A DNA stretch of 64,000 nucleotides from Valencia hispanica (GCA_963556495.2 OY747703.1:29908796-29972795); one strand, 5' to 3'. Positions 56,964 to 64,000 are shown, numbered from the stretch's first letter. Translations and numbers: made by a program. Notes: generated by a model not told the origin, from the letters alone.

Positions 56964-58450
56964 TTACTCTCCCTCTGTTGTCCTCTTCAGGGCCTCCCTT
57001 ACTTCCGCAAGGGACCGTTGTGGTTCAGATGCAGGAGAACACTGATTCCAATGATACCAGGTCCTGCCCTTCCCCTTCAGTTGAACAGCATGAGTGGTTC
57101 TGGCAGTAACTTGGTAGGGACCTGTCCACCTGGGTTCATGCCACTTCCTTTTAATGACTTTCAACCACACCCAGGCAGCTTCACTGGGGAGTGGAGCTGG
57201 GCCCTGTACTGCAGAAGGAGCTGTTGTGAAAGATTTTACCAAAGCTTTTAAGATGTGATAGTCAGAGGATGGGTTCTGAGGGGTCGGGTCAGTCACAGTC
57301 CGAAGTTGTGCAAACGGTCCGTTAAATACCCTGCCAGTCAGTAACTCACAAGGTGTAAGTCCTTTAGTCCTACAGACTGAGGACCTGACAGCCATAAGCG
57401 CTATCGGAAGGGCATCAATCCACGTCAGTCCTGTTTGTGTCATTATTTTAGCTATTTTGGTTTTAAGATTCTGGTTCATTCTTTCCACTGACCCCTGAGA
57501 CTGTGGATGATACACAGTCCCAAATTTGTGAGTTAATCCCAGCTGTTTTTCTACAAACTGAAGATGCTGATTTTTAAAATGTGTTCCTGAATCACTTCGC
57601 ACAGTTCAAGGAAAACCGTGCCAGGGAATGTAATAATTAATCAAGCACTTAACAACAGTTTCACTATCCTCACGCTTGGCTGGCCAATGGATCAGTCAGA
57701 ACCAGAAGGTACTTGTAGCCCTTCACCGGTATTCCCATATCAGTGTAATCAATGACAACTTCTTCACCAGGACGTAATAGTTCTTTAAAGGACCCAATTT
57801 CAGGTTTAATGGTGGGTTTAGGATTAAATTCACCACACACTTTGCATTCATGTAGAAAATGTTTTATCCAATCTGTCATGTAAGGGTGCCACCAAAAACT
57901 TAAATTTCTTTTCATCTGAGCGGCACCTACATGGGCCAAGCCATGTGCTTCTTGGAAAATCTCAGATTTCATGTTCGAAGGTAACACTGGACGTCCATCT
58001 GGGCTACGCCAGAGTCCCTGAGATTCGACTGCTCCCCTTTGTAGCCAAACAGATTTTTCTTGAGGCGCAGCATTGTTTTGTTCAGTTTTAATAAAATCCT
58101 CCATGTTTTCAGTATCTTCTGCTACCATTGTCATCATCAAATCATGAGCCTGCTGATACCCTCTTGAACAAATGTTAAATTAGGTGCTTCCAAGATTTTG
58201 CTCATGCGCTGTTGTCTGAGTGTGGACATGGTAAATGCTTCAGAATTAACGAATGCCATTACCTCGTGTGTAGTTAGCACCCTGAGAGGATGCCCGCGAA
58301 CAATGTGTGCTGTTTTAGAGATGAGATGGGCTAGTCCAGCTGCATGCCGGGTGCATGGTGGGTGTCTGTTTTCTGTTGTATCTAGTTTTACACTGAGATA
58401 CATCAAAATGTGTCTATGTCCATCTAAGAGAAAGTATAGACCACTAGCTG
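56964..58450 (-). pseudogene. pol: ERV pol remnant: RNase H region and integrase
   Basis: Three minus-strand frames follow one another. 58,493-58,137 covers the connection/RNase H region; only the part below about 58,450 looks retroviral. 58,140-57,670 holds the integrase N-terminal zinc-binding HHCC module (AHGLAH, then C-x2-C) and the first catalytic Asp (VVIDYTD). 57,602-56,964 holds the second Asp (RSDSGTHF), the Glu (QGSVERMN) and the C-terminal DNA-binding part. The integrase is interrupted between 57,602 and 57,670 by a stop and frame change. The upstream RT palm, protease and gag are absent, so no active enzyme is encoded. Confidence 0.88.
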
Positions 58451-58476
58451 TCAAAATGCAAATGAGACCACCCCCT

Positions 58477-58559
58477 CTTCCGGCCACGCCCACTTCCGGG
58501 TACGCCCCTTCCGGACACGCCCCTTCCGGATACGCCTCTTCCGGTTACGCCTCTTCTGG
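58477..58559. repeat. 15-bp tandem repeat with ETS-like CTTCCGG cores
   Basis: CTTCCGG starts at 58,477, 58,493, 58,508, 58,523 and 58,538, with a CTTCTGG variant at 58,553; spacing is 15-16 bp. CTTCCGG (CCGGAAG on the other strand) is the core bound by ETS/GABP factors. GC-box-like CACGCCC words lie between the cores. Binding is inferred from the motif only. Confidence 0.8.
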
Positions 58560-58624
58560 TTACGTCCACTTTTGCAGGCACCCTGGCTGCCAAAACAAGC
58601 TCCGCCCTGTCACAATAAGCCCCG

Positions 58625-58839
58625 CCCCCTGATGGCCACGCCCACCTGTCACAATAAGCCCCGGCCCCCTGGTGGCCCCGCCCACCTGTCAAAATGGTAT
58701 ACGCCCCCTGGTGGCCACGCCCACCTGTCAAGATAGGACACACCCACCTGTCAAAATGGGGTACGCCCCCTGGTGGCCACGCCCACCTGTCGAAATAGGA
58801 CACGCCCACCTGTCGAAATAGGGTACGCCCCCTGATGGT
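58625..58839. promoter_or_regulatory. GC-rich tandem array with five CTCF-like cores
   Basis: CCCCCTG(A/G)TGG(C/T) cores lie at 58,625, 58,665, 58,704, 58,766 and 58,828; the last two intervals are 62 bp. The reverse complement, GCCACCAGGGGG, matches the central part of the vertebrate CTCF consensus. Each core is followed by CACGCCCACCTGTC, which combines a KLF/SP-like CACGCCC box with a CACCTG E-box. All cores have the same orientation. Sequence match is direct; factor binding is inference. Confidence 0.65.
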
Positions 58840-58872
58840 CACGCCCACCTGTCAAAATATGGCACTAAATGG

Positions 58873-59319
58873 CTCCCTCTAGTGGTTCTACAATTAAACT
58901 ACATGCAAAAAATGAAAATACCTCCCCCTAGTGGCCCAATAAATACTATTACACCAAAACTTATAAATGCCTCCCTCTAGTGGTTCAAAGTTAATATAAC
59001 AGCCTATTGTATAATTGGCCCCCTCTAGTGGATCAAAGTAACATTACATGCAAATGTAAAAATACCTCCCCCTATTGGCTCAAAAATTAAATGACATGCA
59101 AATATGAAAATACCTCCCCCTAGTGGCTCAAAAATTAAACTACATGCATATATGAAAATACCTCCCCCTAGTGGCCCAATAAATAGTATTACACCAAAAT
59201 ATATAAATACCTCCCTCTAGTGGTTCAAAATTAATATAACAGCCTATTGTATAATTGGCCCCCTCTAGTGGATCAAAGTAACATTACACCCAAATGTGAA
59301 AATTACCTCCCCCTAGTGG
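58873..59319. promoter_or_regulatory. 48-bp periodic array of ten CTCF-like cores in a 240-bp higher-order repeat
   Basis: CTCCC(C/T)CTAGTGG-type cores start at 58,873, 58,922, 58,971, 59,019, 59,066, 59,114, 59,162, 59,211, 59,259 and 59,307, spaced 47-49 bp. One core (59,066) has TATTGG. Five consecutive units form a 240-bp block: 58,922, 58,971 and 59,019 repeat exactly 240 bp later with closely matching spacers. The reverse complement CCACTAG(G/A)GGG is a CTCF-like core. Spacers are AT-rich, in contrast to the GC-rich array on the left. Confidence 0.7.
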
Positions 59320-59329
59320 CTCAATGGTT

Positions 59330-59700
59330 TGAATCTAACTCCTCAGTGTCATCAGAACATGTCCGAACAAGTCCCTTAAATATTATACGGTCTGGGCTCT
59401 GTCTCAACATGATTCCTTGAGCATTCCATTTTATTTTAAACAGTTAAAAGGTGCTTTTTAGCTTCCTGACTTTAATTTAAAACCACATTAGCTCCAACAC
59501 TCTAGAGACACCATTACATCTGATTCTAACAATTCAACCATGATAAATTAAACTTGTAAGAGCACTAAAAAGAGAATTTATTCACCCACAGCTATGTTGA
59601 AGCAGATGCTCATCCTTTTGTTGATTTTAAAAATGCACCATTACACAGTCTTTAAAAACAGATAAGGATTAAAAAAAACATCACTTTAAACCTGGTTGCT
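59330..59700. other. No gene recognised
   Basis: AT-rich spacer between the motif array and the Polinton-like promoter. I see no terminal repeat that would mark the left end of the Polinton-like element here. Confidence 0.4.
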
Positions 59701-59721
59701 TTAAGCTGTATTTATCAGGCC

Positions 59722-59750
59722 CCTGACTTCACCTACGTCCGCAAGTCAGG
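59722..59750. other. Small hairpin upstream of the TATA box
   Basis: CCTGACTT (59,722-59,729) and AAGTCAGG (59,743-59,750) form a perfect 8-bp stem with a 13-bp loop, about 40 bp upstream of the TATA box. It could be a dimeric transcription-factor site or chance. Confidence 0.5.
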
Positions 59751-59754
59751 TAAA

Positions 59755-59830
59755 CCGGTTTGGGCGGTGCTCGCCGGGCGGCATTTACCTGTATAAAAGG
59801 CTGTCGGAAAACGGTTTATCTCTACAGCAT
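59755..59830 (+). promoter_or_regulatory. TATA-box promoter of the Polinton-like gene block
   Basis: A strong TATA box (TATAAAA, 59,792-59,798) is preceded by GC-box-like 'gggcgg' words at about 59,762-59,780. No other TATA of this quality lies nearby, and the first recognised gene, the PolB-like frame, starts about 1.1 kb downstream after splice signals. Transcription start is expected near 59,825. Confidence 0.65.
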
Positions 59831-60915
59831 GCTGGAAGGACCTCATTCAACAATCCGACCTTAAGGACACGGAGCGCGGTGCTGCGACGAACAAAGAAAA
59901 CAGCGGTTTCACGAAGACTGTATCACCGGCTTCATTCGAGGGGAATCCCAGAAGCCCGCGTCATTGTCAGACCGCGTCAGAGCTGAGTCCTGGCGGGATT
60001 CCCGAGCTTCCCCTGCTAAGAGCTGGAGTTACGGGTTCAGCGGTGAAATCAACTTCACAGCGACTTCAGGAAATCTTCACATCGGCGACCTGTATTATCG
60101 GTTTGGAGCGAGGTGAGTAAATGTTTTTTTAGCTCGCAATTGTGCGATCGTCTACGGATGTTTGATAGCACCAAGATGGATTCGCTGCAGGCTTATCGAT
60201 AGATTCACCATAGCATACATACTCTGTTACAGCTAGAAGTATCGCTCAACTCCAGTTACTGCTCTGAGCTGGTTTTTGGCTGGAGCGGGAAAAAGGCGGT
60301 GGAGATTGTTACAAAGCGAAACTCCACTCTGAGGTGAGTTTACTTTTTTTTAAATTATGTTGACTGTTTAGATACAGGTATTACCGTATTTTTATTTATT
60401 TTATTATATTCCTGACTTTTACCTGCGTTTTATCATAGATCGTGATCGAAGCGCGGAGCTGTTTTCAATTGGATCTCAGCGGATCTGCCCAACGCCAGCC
60501 TTGCTACTTCAATTAACAGTGAGACTGTCTGGAGCTTTCTCCAACTTGTGTATTGTCTGACTCTGGTTTCGGGCTGGAGCGGGAAAAAGGCACTGGGGTT
60601 GTTACAAAGCGAAACTCCGCTCTGAGGTGAGTTTACTGTTTGTTAAATTCTGTTGACTGTTTAGACACTGGTATTACCGTATTTTTATTTATTTTATTAT
60701 ATTCCTGACTTTTACCTGCGCTTTATCATAGATCGTGATCGAAGCGCGGAGCTGTTTGCAATTGGACCTCAGCGGATCTGCCCAACGCCCGCCTTGCTAC
60801 TTCAATTAACAGTGAGACTGTCTGGAGCTTTCTCCAACTTGTGTATTGTCTGACTCTGAATGTTTTTTCATGTCCTTTTTTTTCTGATCGTGTGTTTAAA
60901 TAGCAACATCAACCA
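59825..60915 (+). other. Predicted spliced 5' leader with a tandemly duplicated exon-intron unit
   Basis: The sequence holds donors AG|GTGAGT at 60,113, 60,334 and 60,627, and acceptors TTACAG at about 60,232, TCATAG at 60,438 and TCATAG at 60,731. It is GC-rich and CpG-containing from 59,840 to 60,110. A 294-bp unit is duplicated head to tail (60,278-60,571 and 60,572-60,865), each copy containing one donor and one acceptor with the intron between them. The copies differ at only a few positions. The leader has no obvious protein. Splice use is predicted only from the signals. Confidence 0.6.
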
Positions 60916-60921
60916 GTCACT

Positions 60922-61641
60922 ATGAATGTCTCACAGGAGCTAAATAGTCCTCAACCGTCTAGTCAGGAAGATGAAGAATTTCAGATCAATGTACGTGACG
61001 AATTCAATAACATAGAGATCCGACACAACTTTGTCCGGCCTGAGGGTGATCATCCGTGTCCGTATGAATTTCATAATCACATAATGAATATGCTCAGGGG
61101 TTTATCAGACCGGGTGACACCGCTGGTTAACACTAACGATATTGTGCAGATAGAGGTTAATGGACCCGGCGTGTCTCGCAGCGTGACTTTCTCTGTCGAT
61201 GAAGGGGGGAGTAACGTCATGCACCAGTTCGAAACGTTTTTAGATGATCTGATGCAATCCAATGCTGAAATAGCCTCAACAGAGCGTTTGGAGTTTGTAA
61301 TTCAAACAGTGCGTGATCTTAGCGGGGGAGCTAGACGAAAAGCTGAAATGTCTCTCGATTGCGAGCTTATACACAAGAAGAGACGCCACCTATATATTGT
61401 GAACAATGATCGAGATGATAAACTGTGTTTTGCTATTAGCTTAGCCTGTGTTGCAGACCCTAGCCTCGGCTCCGATGCGGCTATACAGCTCGGTAGAGAG
61501 TTGCAACAGCGTGCAGGCCTTTCACTTCACTCCAGACGTTACCATTTGGTTTTTGAGGGGGGAAAATGCAGCATCAGGGTGAACTGGAAGCGATTAACTT
61601 TGACCCAAGATTTAAAACTCCTTTTTCAAGTCTTGTGGTAG
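60922..61641 (+). CDS. Polinton/adintovirus-like DNA polymerase B N-terminal fragment
   Basis: A 239-residue frame from ATG 60,922. Residues 1-20 are acidic and serine-rich. The middle resembles the N-terminal region of Polinton protein-primed DNA polymerases, where a block like 'IVNNDRDDKLCFAISLA' (about residue 157) precedes a Gln/Leu-rich helix and QRAG. The exonuclease and palm domains that should follow for several hundred residues are missing. After about residue 205 the frame runs into the start of the ATPase gene (61,566) and ends at 61,641, which looks like a deletion junction. No stop interrupts the remaining part. The role would have been genome replication; this fragment cannot polymerise DNA. 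Homology is from remembered family features, so the call is moderate. Confidence 0.55.
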   Translation: MNVSQELNSPQPSSQEDEEFQINVRDEFNNIEIRHNFVRPEGDHPCPYEFHNHIMNMLRGLSDRVTPLVNTNDIVQIEVNGPGVSRSVTFSVDEGGSNVMHQFETFLDDLMQSNAEIASTERLEFVIQTVRDLSGGARRKAEMSLDCELIHKKRRHLYIVNNDRDDKLCFAISLACVADPSLGSDAAIQLGRELQQRAGLSLHSRRYHLVFEGGKCSIRVNWKRLTLTQDLKLLFQVLW

Positions 61642-62249
61642 GCCCGAGTGGCTGTGGGAAGTCTTTTTTTGTAAAAAATGTTTTGATTAATTGTCTACAT
61701 GTGATGGATTCTGTACCTGAAAATATTGTTTGGATCTACACTTCATTCCAACCATTGTATACAGAGTTGATGAAGATTAATAAATCAATTAAATTCGTCG
61801 AAGGATTGCCTCATTCCTTTGAAGATGATGTTTTATTCCCCCCAGATCAATCGCATCTATTGATTCTCGATGATGTACTCTTTCAAGAAGCTGAGCATCC
61901 AGAGGTCGTGAAAATATTTACACAATATCGACACCATAGAAACATGAGCGTTATGATGTTGACTCAGAATGTGTTTCTCAAGGGGAAACATACTCGAACT
62001 ATCAGTCTTAATTGTAATTATATGGTCTTGTTTAAAAACCCACGTGACAGATTGCAGGTAGCAAATTTAGCACGTCAAATTGTCCCTGGACAGAAACCCT
62101 TTTTCATGGAGAGTTTTGAAGAATCTACGAGCCAACCACACGGCTATTTATTTGTAGACCTAACCCCTGACACACCAGACCAATACAGGCTCAGGACAGG
62201 TTTACTTCCTGGACAGTGGCCGGCTGTTTACATAGCTAAGAACAAGTGA
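61566..62249 (+). CDS. FtsK/A32-like genome-packaging ATPase (Polinton/adintovirus)
   Basis: A 227-residue, uninterrupted ATPase of the FtsK-HerA superfamily, the motor that packages DNA into capsids in Polintons, adintoviruses and large eukaryotic DNA viruses. Walker A is GPSGCGKS (residues 26-33), Walker B is LLILDD (98-103), and a sensor-like MLTQN (131-135) follows the family-typical YRHHRNMSV. The length fits the family (roughly 200-250). The ATG at 61,566 lies inside the previous frame with a 76-nt overlap, and the stop (62,247-62,249) lies 5 bp before the next ATG. No damage is visible, so this is the best-preserved gene of the block. Confidence 0.88.
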   Translation: MQHQGELEAINFDPRFKTPFSSLVVGPSGCGKSFFVKNVLINCLHVMDSVPENIVWIYTSFQPLYTELMKINKSIKFVEGLPHSFEDDVLFPPDQSHLLILDDVLFQEAEHPEVVKIFTQYRHHRNMSVMMLTQNVFLKGKHTRTISLNCNYMVLFKNPRDRLQVANLARQIVPGQKPFFMESFEESTSQPHGYLFVDLTPDTPDQYRLRTGLLPGQWPAVYIAKNK

Positions 62250-62254
62250 CCAAC

Positions 62255-62593
62255 ATGTCGGTACGCATAAAAAGAAATGCACCGTTACTAGGGGCTCTTT
62301 TTCATTCCACACCCCAGAAACGTAAAGATATCCTAACTCATTGTTCTCCCGACTTTCTACAAACCTTGTGCGAGATTGCTTTAAATGTGCTGAAAGGGAA
62401 CATCAAGCTGTCCACAACACAATACAACAGACTTAAGAAGCAGAAAAAAATCCTCAGGCTGTTGGCTGATCGGAAGGTGGGGTTAAAGCGCAAACGACAG
62501 ACATTGAAAACCCAGACAGGAGGAATTCTCCCGCTGATTGCAGCTGTAATACCGTTTCTCGGAGAATTGGTGGCTGGAATATTCTGCCGGTAG
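62255..62593 (+). CDS. pX-like small core/membrane-active protein (Polinton/adintovirus)
   Basis: A 112-residue protein beginning at ATG 62,255 (MSVRIKRN). The N-terminal two thirds is basic and helical: the CEIALNVLKGNIKL segment is characteristic of a small protein found in fish Polintons, followed by KKQKKILRLLADRK. The C-terminus is a glycine-led hydrophobic stretch (GGILPLIAAVIPFLGELVAG) like the tail of adenovirus pX/mu-type and related membrane-active proteins. In virions such proteins condense DNA or help membrane passage. It directly follows the ATPase and precedes the next gene by 9 bp. The frame is intact; the functional assignment is by family resemblance. Confidence 0.7.
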   Translation: MSVRIKRNAPLLGALFHSTPQKRKDILTHCSPDFLQTLCEIALNVLKGNIKLSTTQYNRLKKQKKILRLLADRKVGLKRKRQTLKTQTGGILPLIAAVIPFLGELVAGIFCR

Positions 62594-62602
62594 AAGTGTA
62601 TT

Positions 62603-63301
62603 ATGACACTGAGAGCATCACAGAAAATGTTTCTAGTCTCGCCGCATCAATTAAATCGTCTGAAGCAACGGGATAACTCCGGAACCATACGACAGAAGGC
62701 TCAGGATGACACTGATGAGGACATGCAGGCAATATTGGATGACCCAAACAGTGCATCGTACGAGAAAATTAAACGCTACCACGCATTACTTCAGAAATAC
62801 CTAACCCTCCTTAAGCAAGGAGAGAACGAAGAGCCGCGTGTCACCCTATCGCTGCAGAGAGACCGTGCGAATGATGACCTCCCGAAGGACAACCAGATCG
62901 TTAGTGGGTATAGCCAAGGTTTAGACGGTCTAGACTCCGCAGAGACCTCTTCTACACCTACCGTTGAGAGTGTCGTGGATGAGAGAGCAGGCAGGAAATC
63001 AAAAAATAAAAAGCGCGTATTGATGTCACCAGTTTGGCCGTCTTTAAAGGCTCCAACTGCTACAAAACGGCGGGAAAGAAGGAGGTCGTTCATGATGTCA
63101 CCAGTTTGGCCTCAGAATGCGCAGATACCACGCAGAAAGCGTAAGAGTGTTACCTTATCACCCCTCTGGACCAGAGCGGAAGATCATTTCAGTAAAAAGT
63201 CTCTTCGTAAGGTTGTAATATTCTCGTACAGAATTACCCTGATCAAAGTTGGGTTGGAAGGCCTTAGCAGGAATCTGTCTACCATCACGGGACAGAGCTA
63301 G
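62603..63301 (+). CDS. Polinton-type basic structural protein, C-terminus altered
   Basis: A 232-residue frame starting at ATG 62,603. The first ~75 residues resemble a conserved Polinton protein of unknown role: KMFLVSPHQLNRL, a DDPNSASYEKIKRYHALLQKYLTLL helix. A linker and basic tail follow, with three repeats of an S-P-x-W motif (SPVWP, SPVWP, SPLWT at about residues 140, 164 and 184), each followed by Arg/Lys clusters. The last ~30 codons after about 63,205 lie antisense to the capsid gene and are unlike the rest, so the natural C-terminus appears lost at a deletion junction. The basic repeats suggest DNA or capsid-interior binding. Related proteins are known only as Polinton/adintovirus ORFs. 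Confidence 0.6.
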   Translation: MTLRASQKMFLVSPHQLNRLKQRDNSGTIRQKAQDDTDEDMQAILDDPNSASYEKIKRYHALLQKYLTLLKQGENEEPRVTLSLQRDRANDDLPKDNQIVSGYSQGLDGLDSAETSSTPTVESVVDERAGRKSKNKKRVLMSPVWPSLKAPTATKRRERRRSFMMSPVWPQNAQIPRRKRKSVTLSPLWTRAEDHFSKKSLRKVVIFSYRITLIKVGLEGLSRNLSTITGQS

Positions 63302-64000
63302 ATACTCCATATTATAATGGTTGAATGAAAACGGATTCAAATTGCGCGCTCCTGTGAAGGCCTGGTGATTAACCATCGAAATAACCACATACTTAGGTGT
63401 CATACCCAAGAACAGGTTCTCCTGAGTGCATATTCTTGAATGTTCAGGTATAGAGTATGTTTTTACATTCACACGCGATACCGGGTACAAAGCATTTCCT
63501 TTCATTAATGCGGTCTCATGACCGAGCCGTACGGCGGGAGATACAGTCACCTTTTTGACAAAGAGAGCTGCACCTAAAATCCATAGTTTGAAAGTAGAAT
63601 CTGCAGCCCCCATAAGACAGAACGCATCGCTTGCTCGTGTTAGCTTAATTCTTATGTCAACAGAGTTCAAAAGTAGTCTTTCACAGAATAAAATGTCAGC
63701 ATGAAGCGGTCCTAGCAGGTGCACCTCTCGAGATTGGGCTGTAAAGGAGGCACGTTGGTTTAATCCTTCATTCGGTCCATCAATAGTCTCTGTAGAATCC
63801 ATTTCATCGGCTGTATCTTTATAAAAAAGCCCTGCACTGAACTGGCTTTTAAGGGTTTGATCTGAATAATTAAGCAATGTTTCGATCATAGCTCTATAAG
63901 GATGCGTAGCGCTGGACTGCGATATTAAACGGTCTCCAAGGGTTACATCACATTGGGAAAAAATTGTGTTCAGAGGGTAGTTAATTAAGCCGACCTTAGC
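63158..64000 (-). CDS. Polinton/adintovirus capsid protein (F54H12.2-like), partial
   Basis: A minus-strand frame open from the right edge of the window (at least 280 codons, no stop) down to 63,158. An ATG at 63,889 is internal: conserved sequence continues upstream of it (INYPLNTIFSQCDVTLGD). The protein matches what I know of the capsid-type family often labelled F54H12.2-like: PYRAMIETLLNYS, GLFYKDTA, LLGPLHADI, LLNSVDIRIKLTR, LFVKKV, ENLFLGMTPKYVV, NPFSFNHYNMEYLAL. This family forms the jelly-roll shell of Polintons. After VREYYNL (about 63,209) the last 16 residues are unrelated, and the expected C-terminus (tens of residues) is missing, marking a deletion. It converges with the plus-strand genes. 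Confidence 0.82.
   Translation of the reverse strand, partial: AKVGLINYPLNTIFSQCDVTLGDRLISQSSATHPYRAMIETLLNYSDQTLKSQFSAGLFYKDTADEMDSTETIDGPNEGLNQRASFTAQSREVHLLGPLHADILFCERLLLNSVDIRIKLTRASDAFCLMGAADSTFKLWILGAALFVKKVTVSPAVRLGHETALMKGNALYPVSRVNVKTYSIPEHSRICTQENLFLGMTPKYVVISMVNHQAFTGARNLNPFSFNHYNMEYLALSRDGRQIPAKAFQPNFDQGNSVREYYNLTKRLFTEMIFRSGPEG

Larger units (their letters stand above)
54112..58450 (-). mobile_element. Endogenous retrovirus, gammaretrovirus-like, 5'-truncated
   Basis: On the minus strand the order is RNase H region, integrase, a non-coding gap, env, LTR. There is no gag, protease or reverse transcriptase palm and no 5' LTR: homology stops at about 58,450, where the tandem motif array begins. 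Frameshifts and stops separate the pol pieces and the env leader, so this is an old defective copy of an animal retrovirus. The truncation may reflect recombination at the repeat array. Confidence 0.85.

Noticed and set aside
58444..58848. Minus-strand frame of 134 codons with repeating RGVxGRG/GxxYCDRWAWP-type units
   Set aside because: It is a translation of the GC-rich tandem array. The unit period and codon content follow the DNA repeat, with no start context or domain.
58873..59319. CRISPR-like reading of the 48-bp periodic array
   Set aside because: The repeated core is only about 13 bp, the spacers are themselves repeated at 240 bp, there are no associated genes, and the host is an animal.
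60900..63301. Bacterial or phage contig contamination
   Set aside because: Leader splice signals, a TATA box and physical linkage to fish-type transposons fit an endogenous eukaryotic viral element.

Overview
The window reads as vertebrate, most likely teleost fish, nuclear DNA. The reasons are spliced gene fragments with GT-AG introns, long GATA, GGAT and TG microsatellites, tRNA-derived SINEs, and a dense mixture of element families typical of fish: L2/CR1-like and L1-like LINEs, Tc1-like, hAT, PIF/Harbinger and TTAA-type DNA transposons, a gammaretrovirus-like endogenous retrovirus and a Polinton/adintovirus-like element. I recognise no intact host gene. The only host-type protein-coding sequence is a broken CCDC106-like gene near the left end.

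Layout. 0-5 kb: CCDC106-like pseudogene, degenerate direct repeats and a GATA microsatellite. 5.8-10 kb: an L2-type LINE ORF1 on the minus strand, split cleanly by a 3,182-bp hAT element with an 8-bp target duplication; the hAT itself carries a smaller inverted-repeat element. 10-15.6 kb: LINE remnants, two tRNA-like SINEs, an 0.9-kb element with perfect 52-bp inverted ends, and an old Tc1-like copy. 15.6-17.2 kb: a young Tc1-like copy with nearly identical ~270-bp inverted ends and a frameshifted transposase. 18.7-21.3 kb: a degraded hAT-like element holding a second, hAT-type MITE with its own 8-bp duplication. 24.6-32.8 kb: LINE and Tc1 fragments. 34.4-37.2 kb: a full-length PIF/Harbinger element whose three-exon transposase is open except for one early stop, with a broken Myb-like partner gene. 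37.5-43.7 kb: hAT, TTAA-type and LINE remnants. 47.5-54 kb: an L2-type LINE broken by hAT, Harbinger and short-repeat insertions, the hAT being broken in turn by an L1-like insertion with a 17-bp target duplication.

54.1-58.45 kb holds a minus-strand endogenous retrovirus: an LTR, a long env reading frame, and integrase/RNase H remnants, with no gag, protease or second LTR visible. It abuts a striking tandem array (58.48-59.32 kb): ETS-like CTTCCGG repeats every ~15 bp, then 15 CTCF-like motif cores, ten of them spaced at 47-49 bp and organised in a 240-bp higher-order unit.

From 59.75 kb to the right edge is a Polinton/adintovirus-like block: a TATA promoter, a leader with a tandemly duplicated splice unit, a fragment resembling the N-terminal part of protein-primed DNA polymerase, an FtsK/A32-like packaging ATPase, a pX-like small core protein, a basic structural-type protein and, convergently transcribed, a capsid protein that runs off the window. 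Two apparent deletion junctions (polymerase/ATPase and structural protein/capsid) suggest an internally deleted, probably non-autonomous copy. The array next to the promoter is the most unusual feature of the window.
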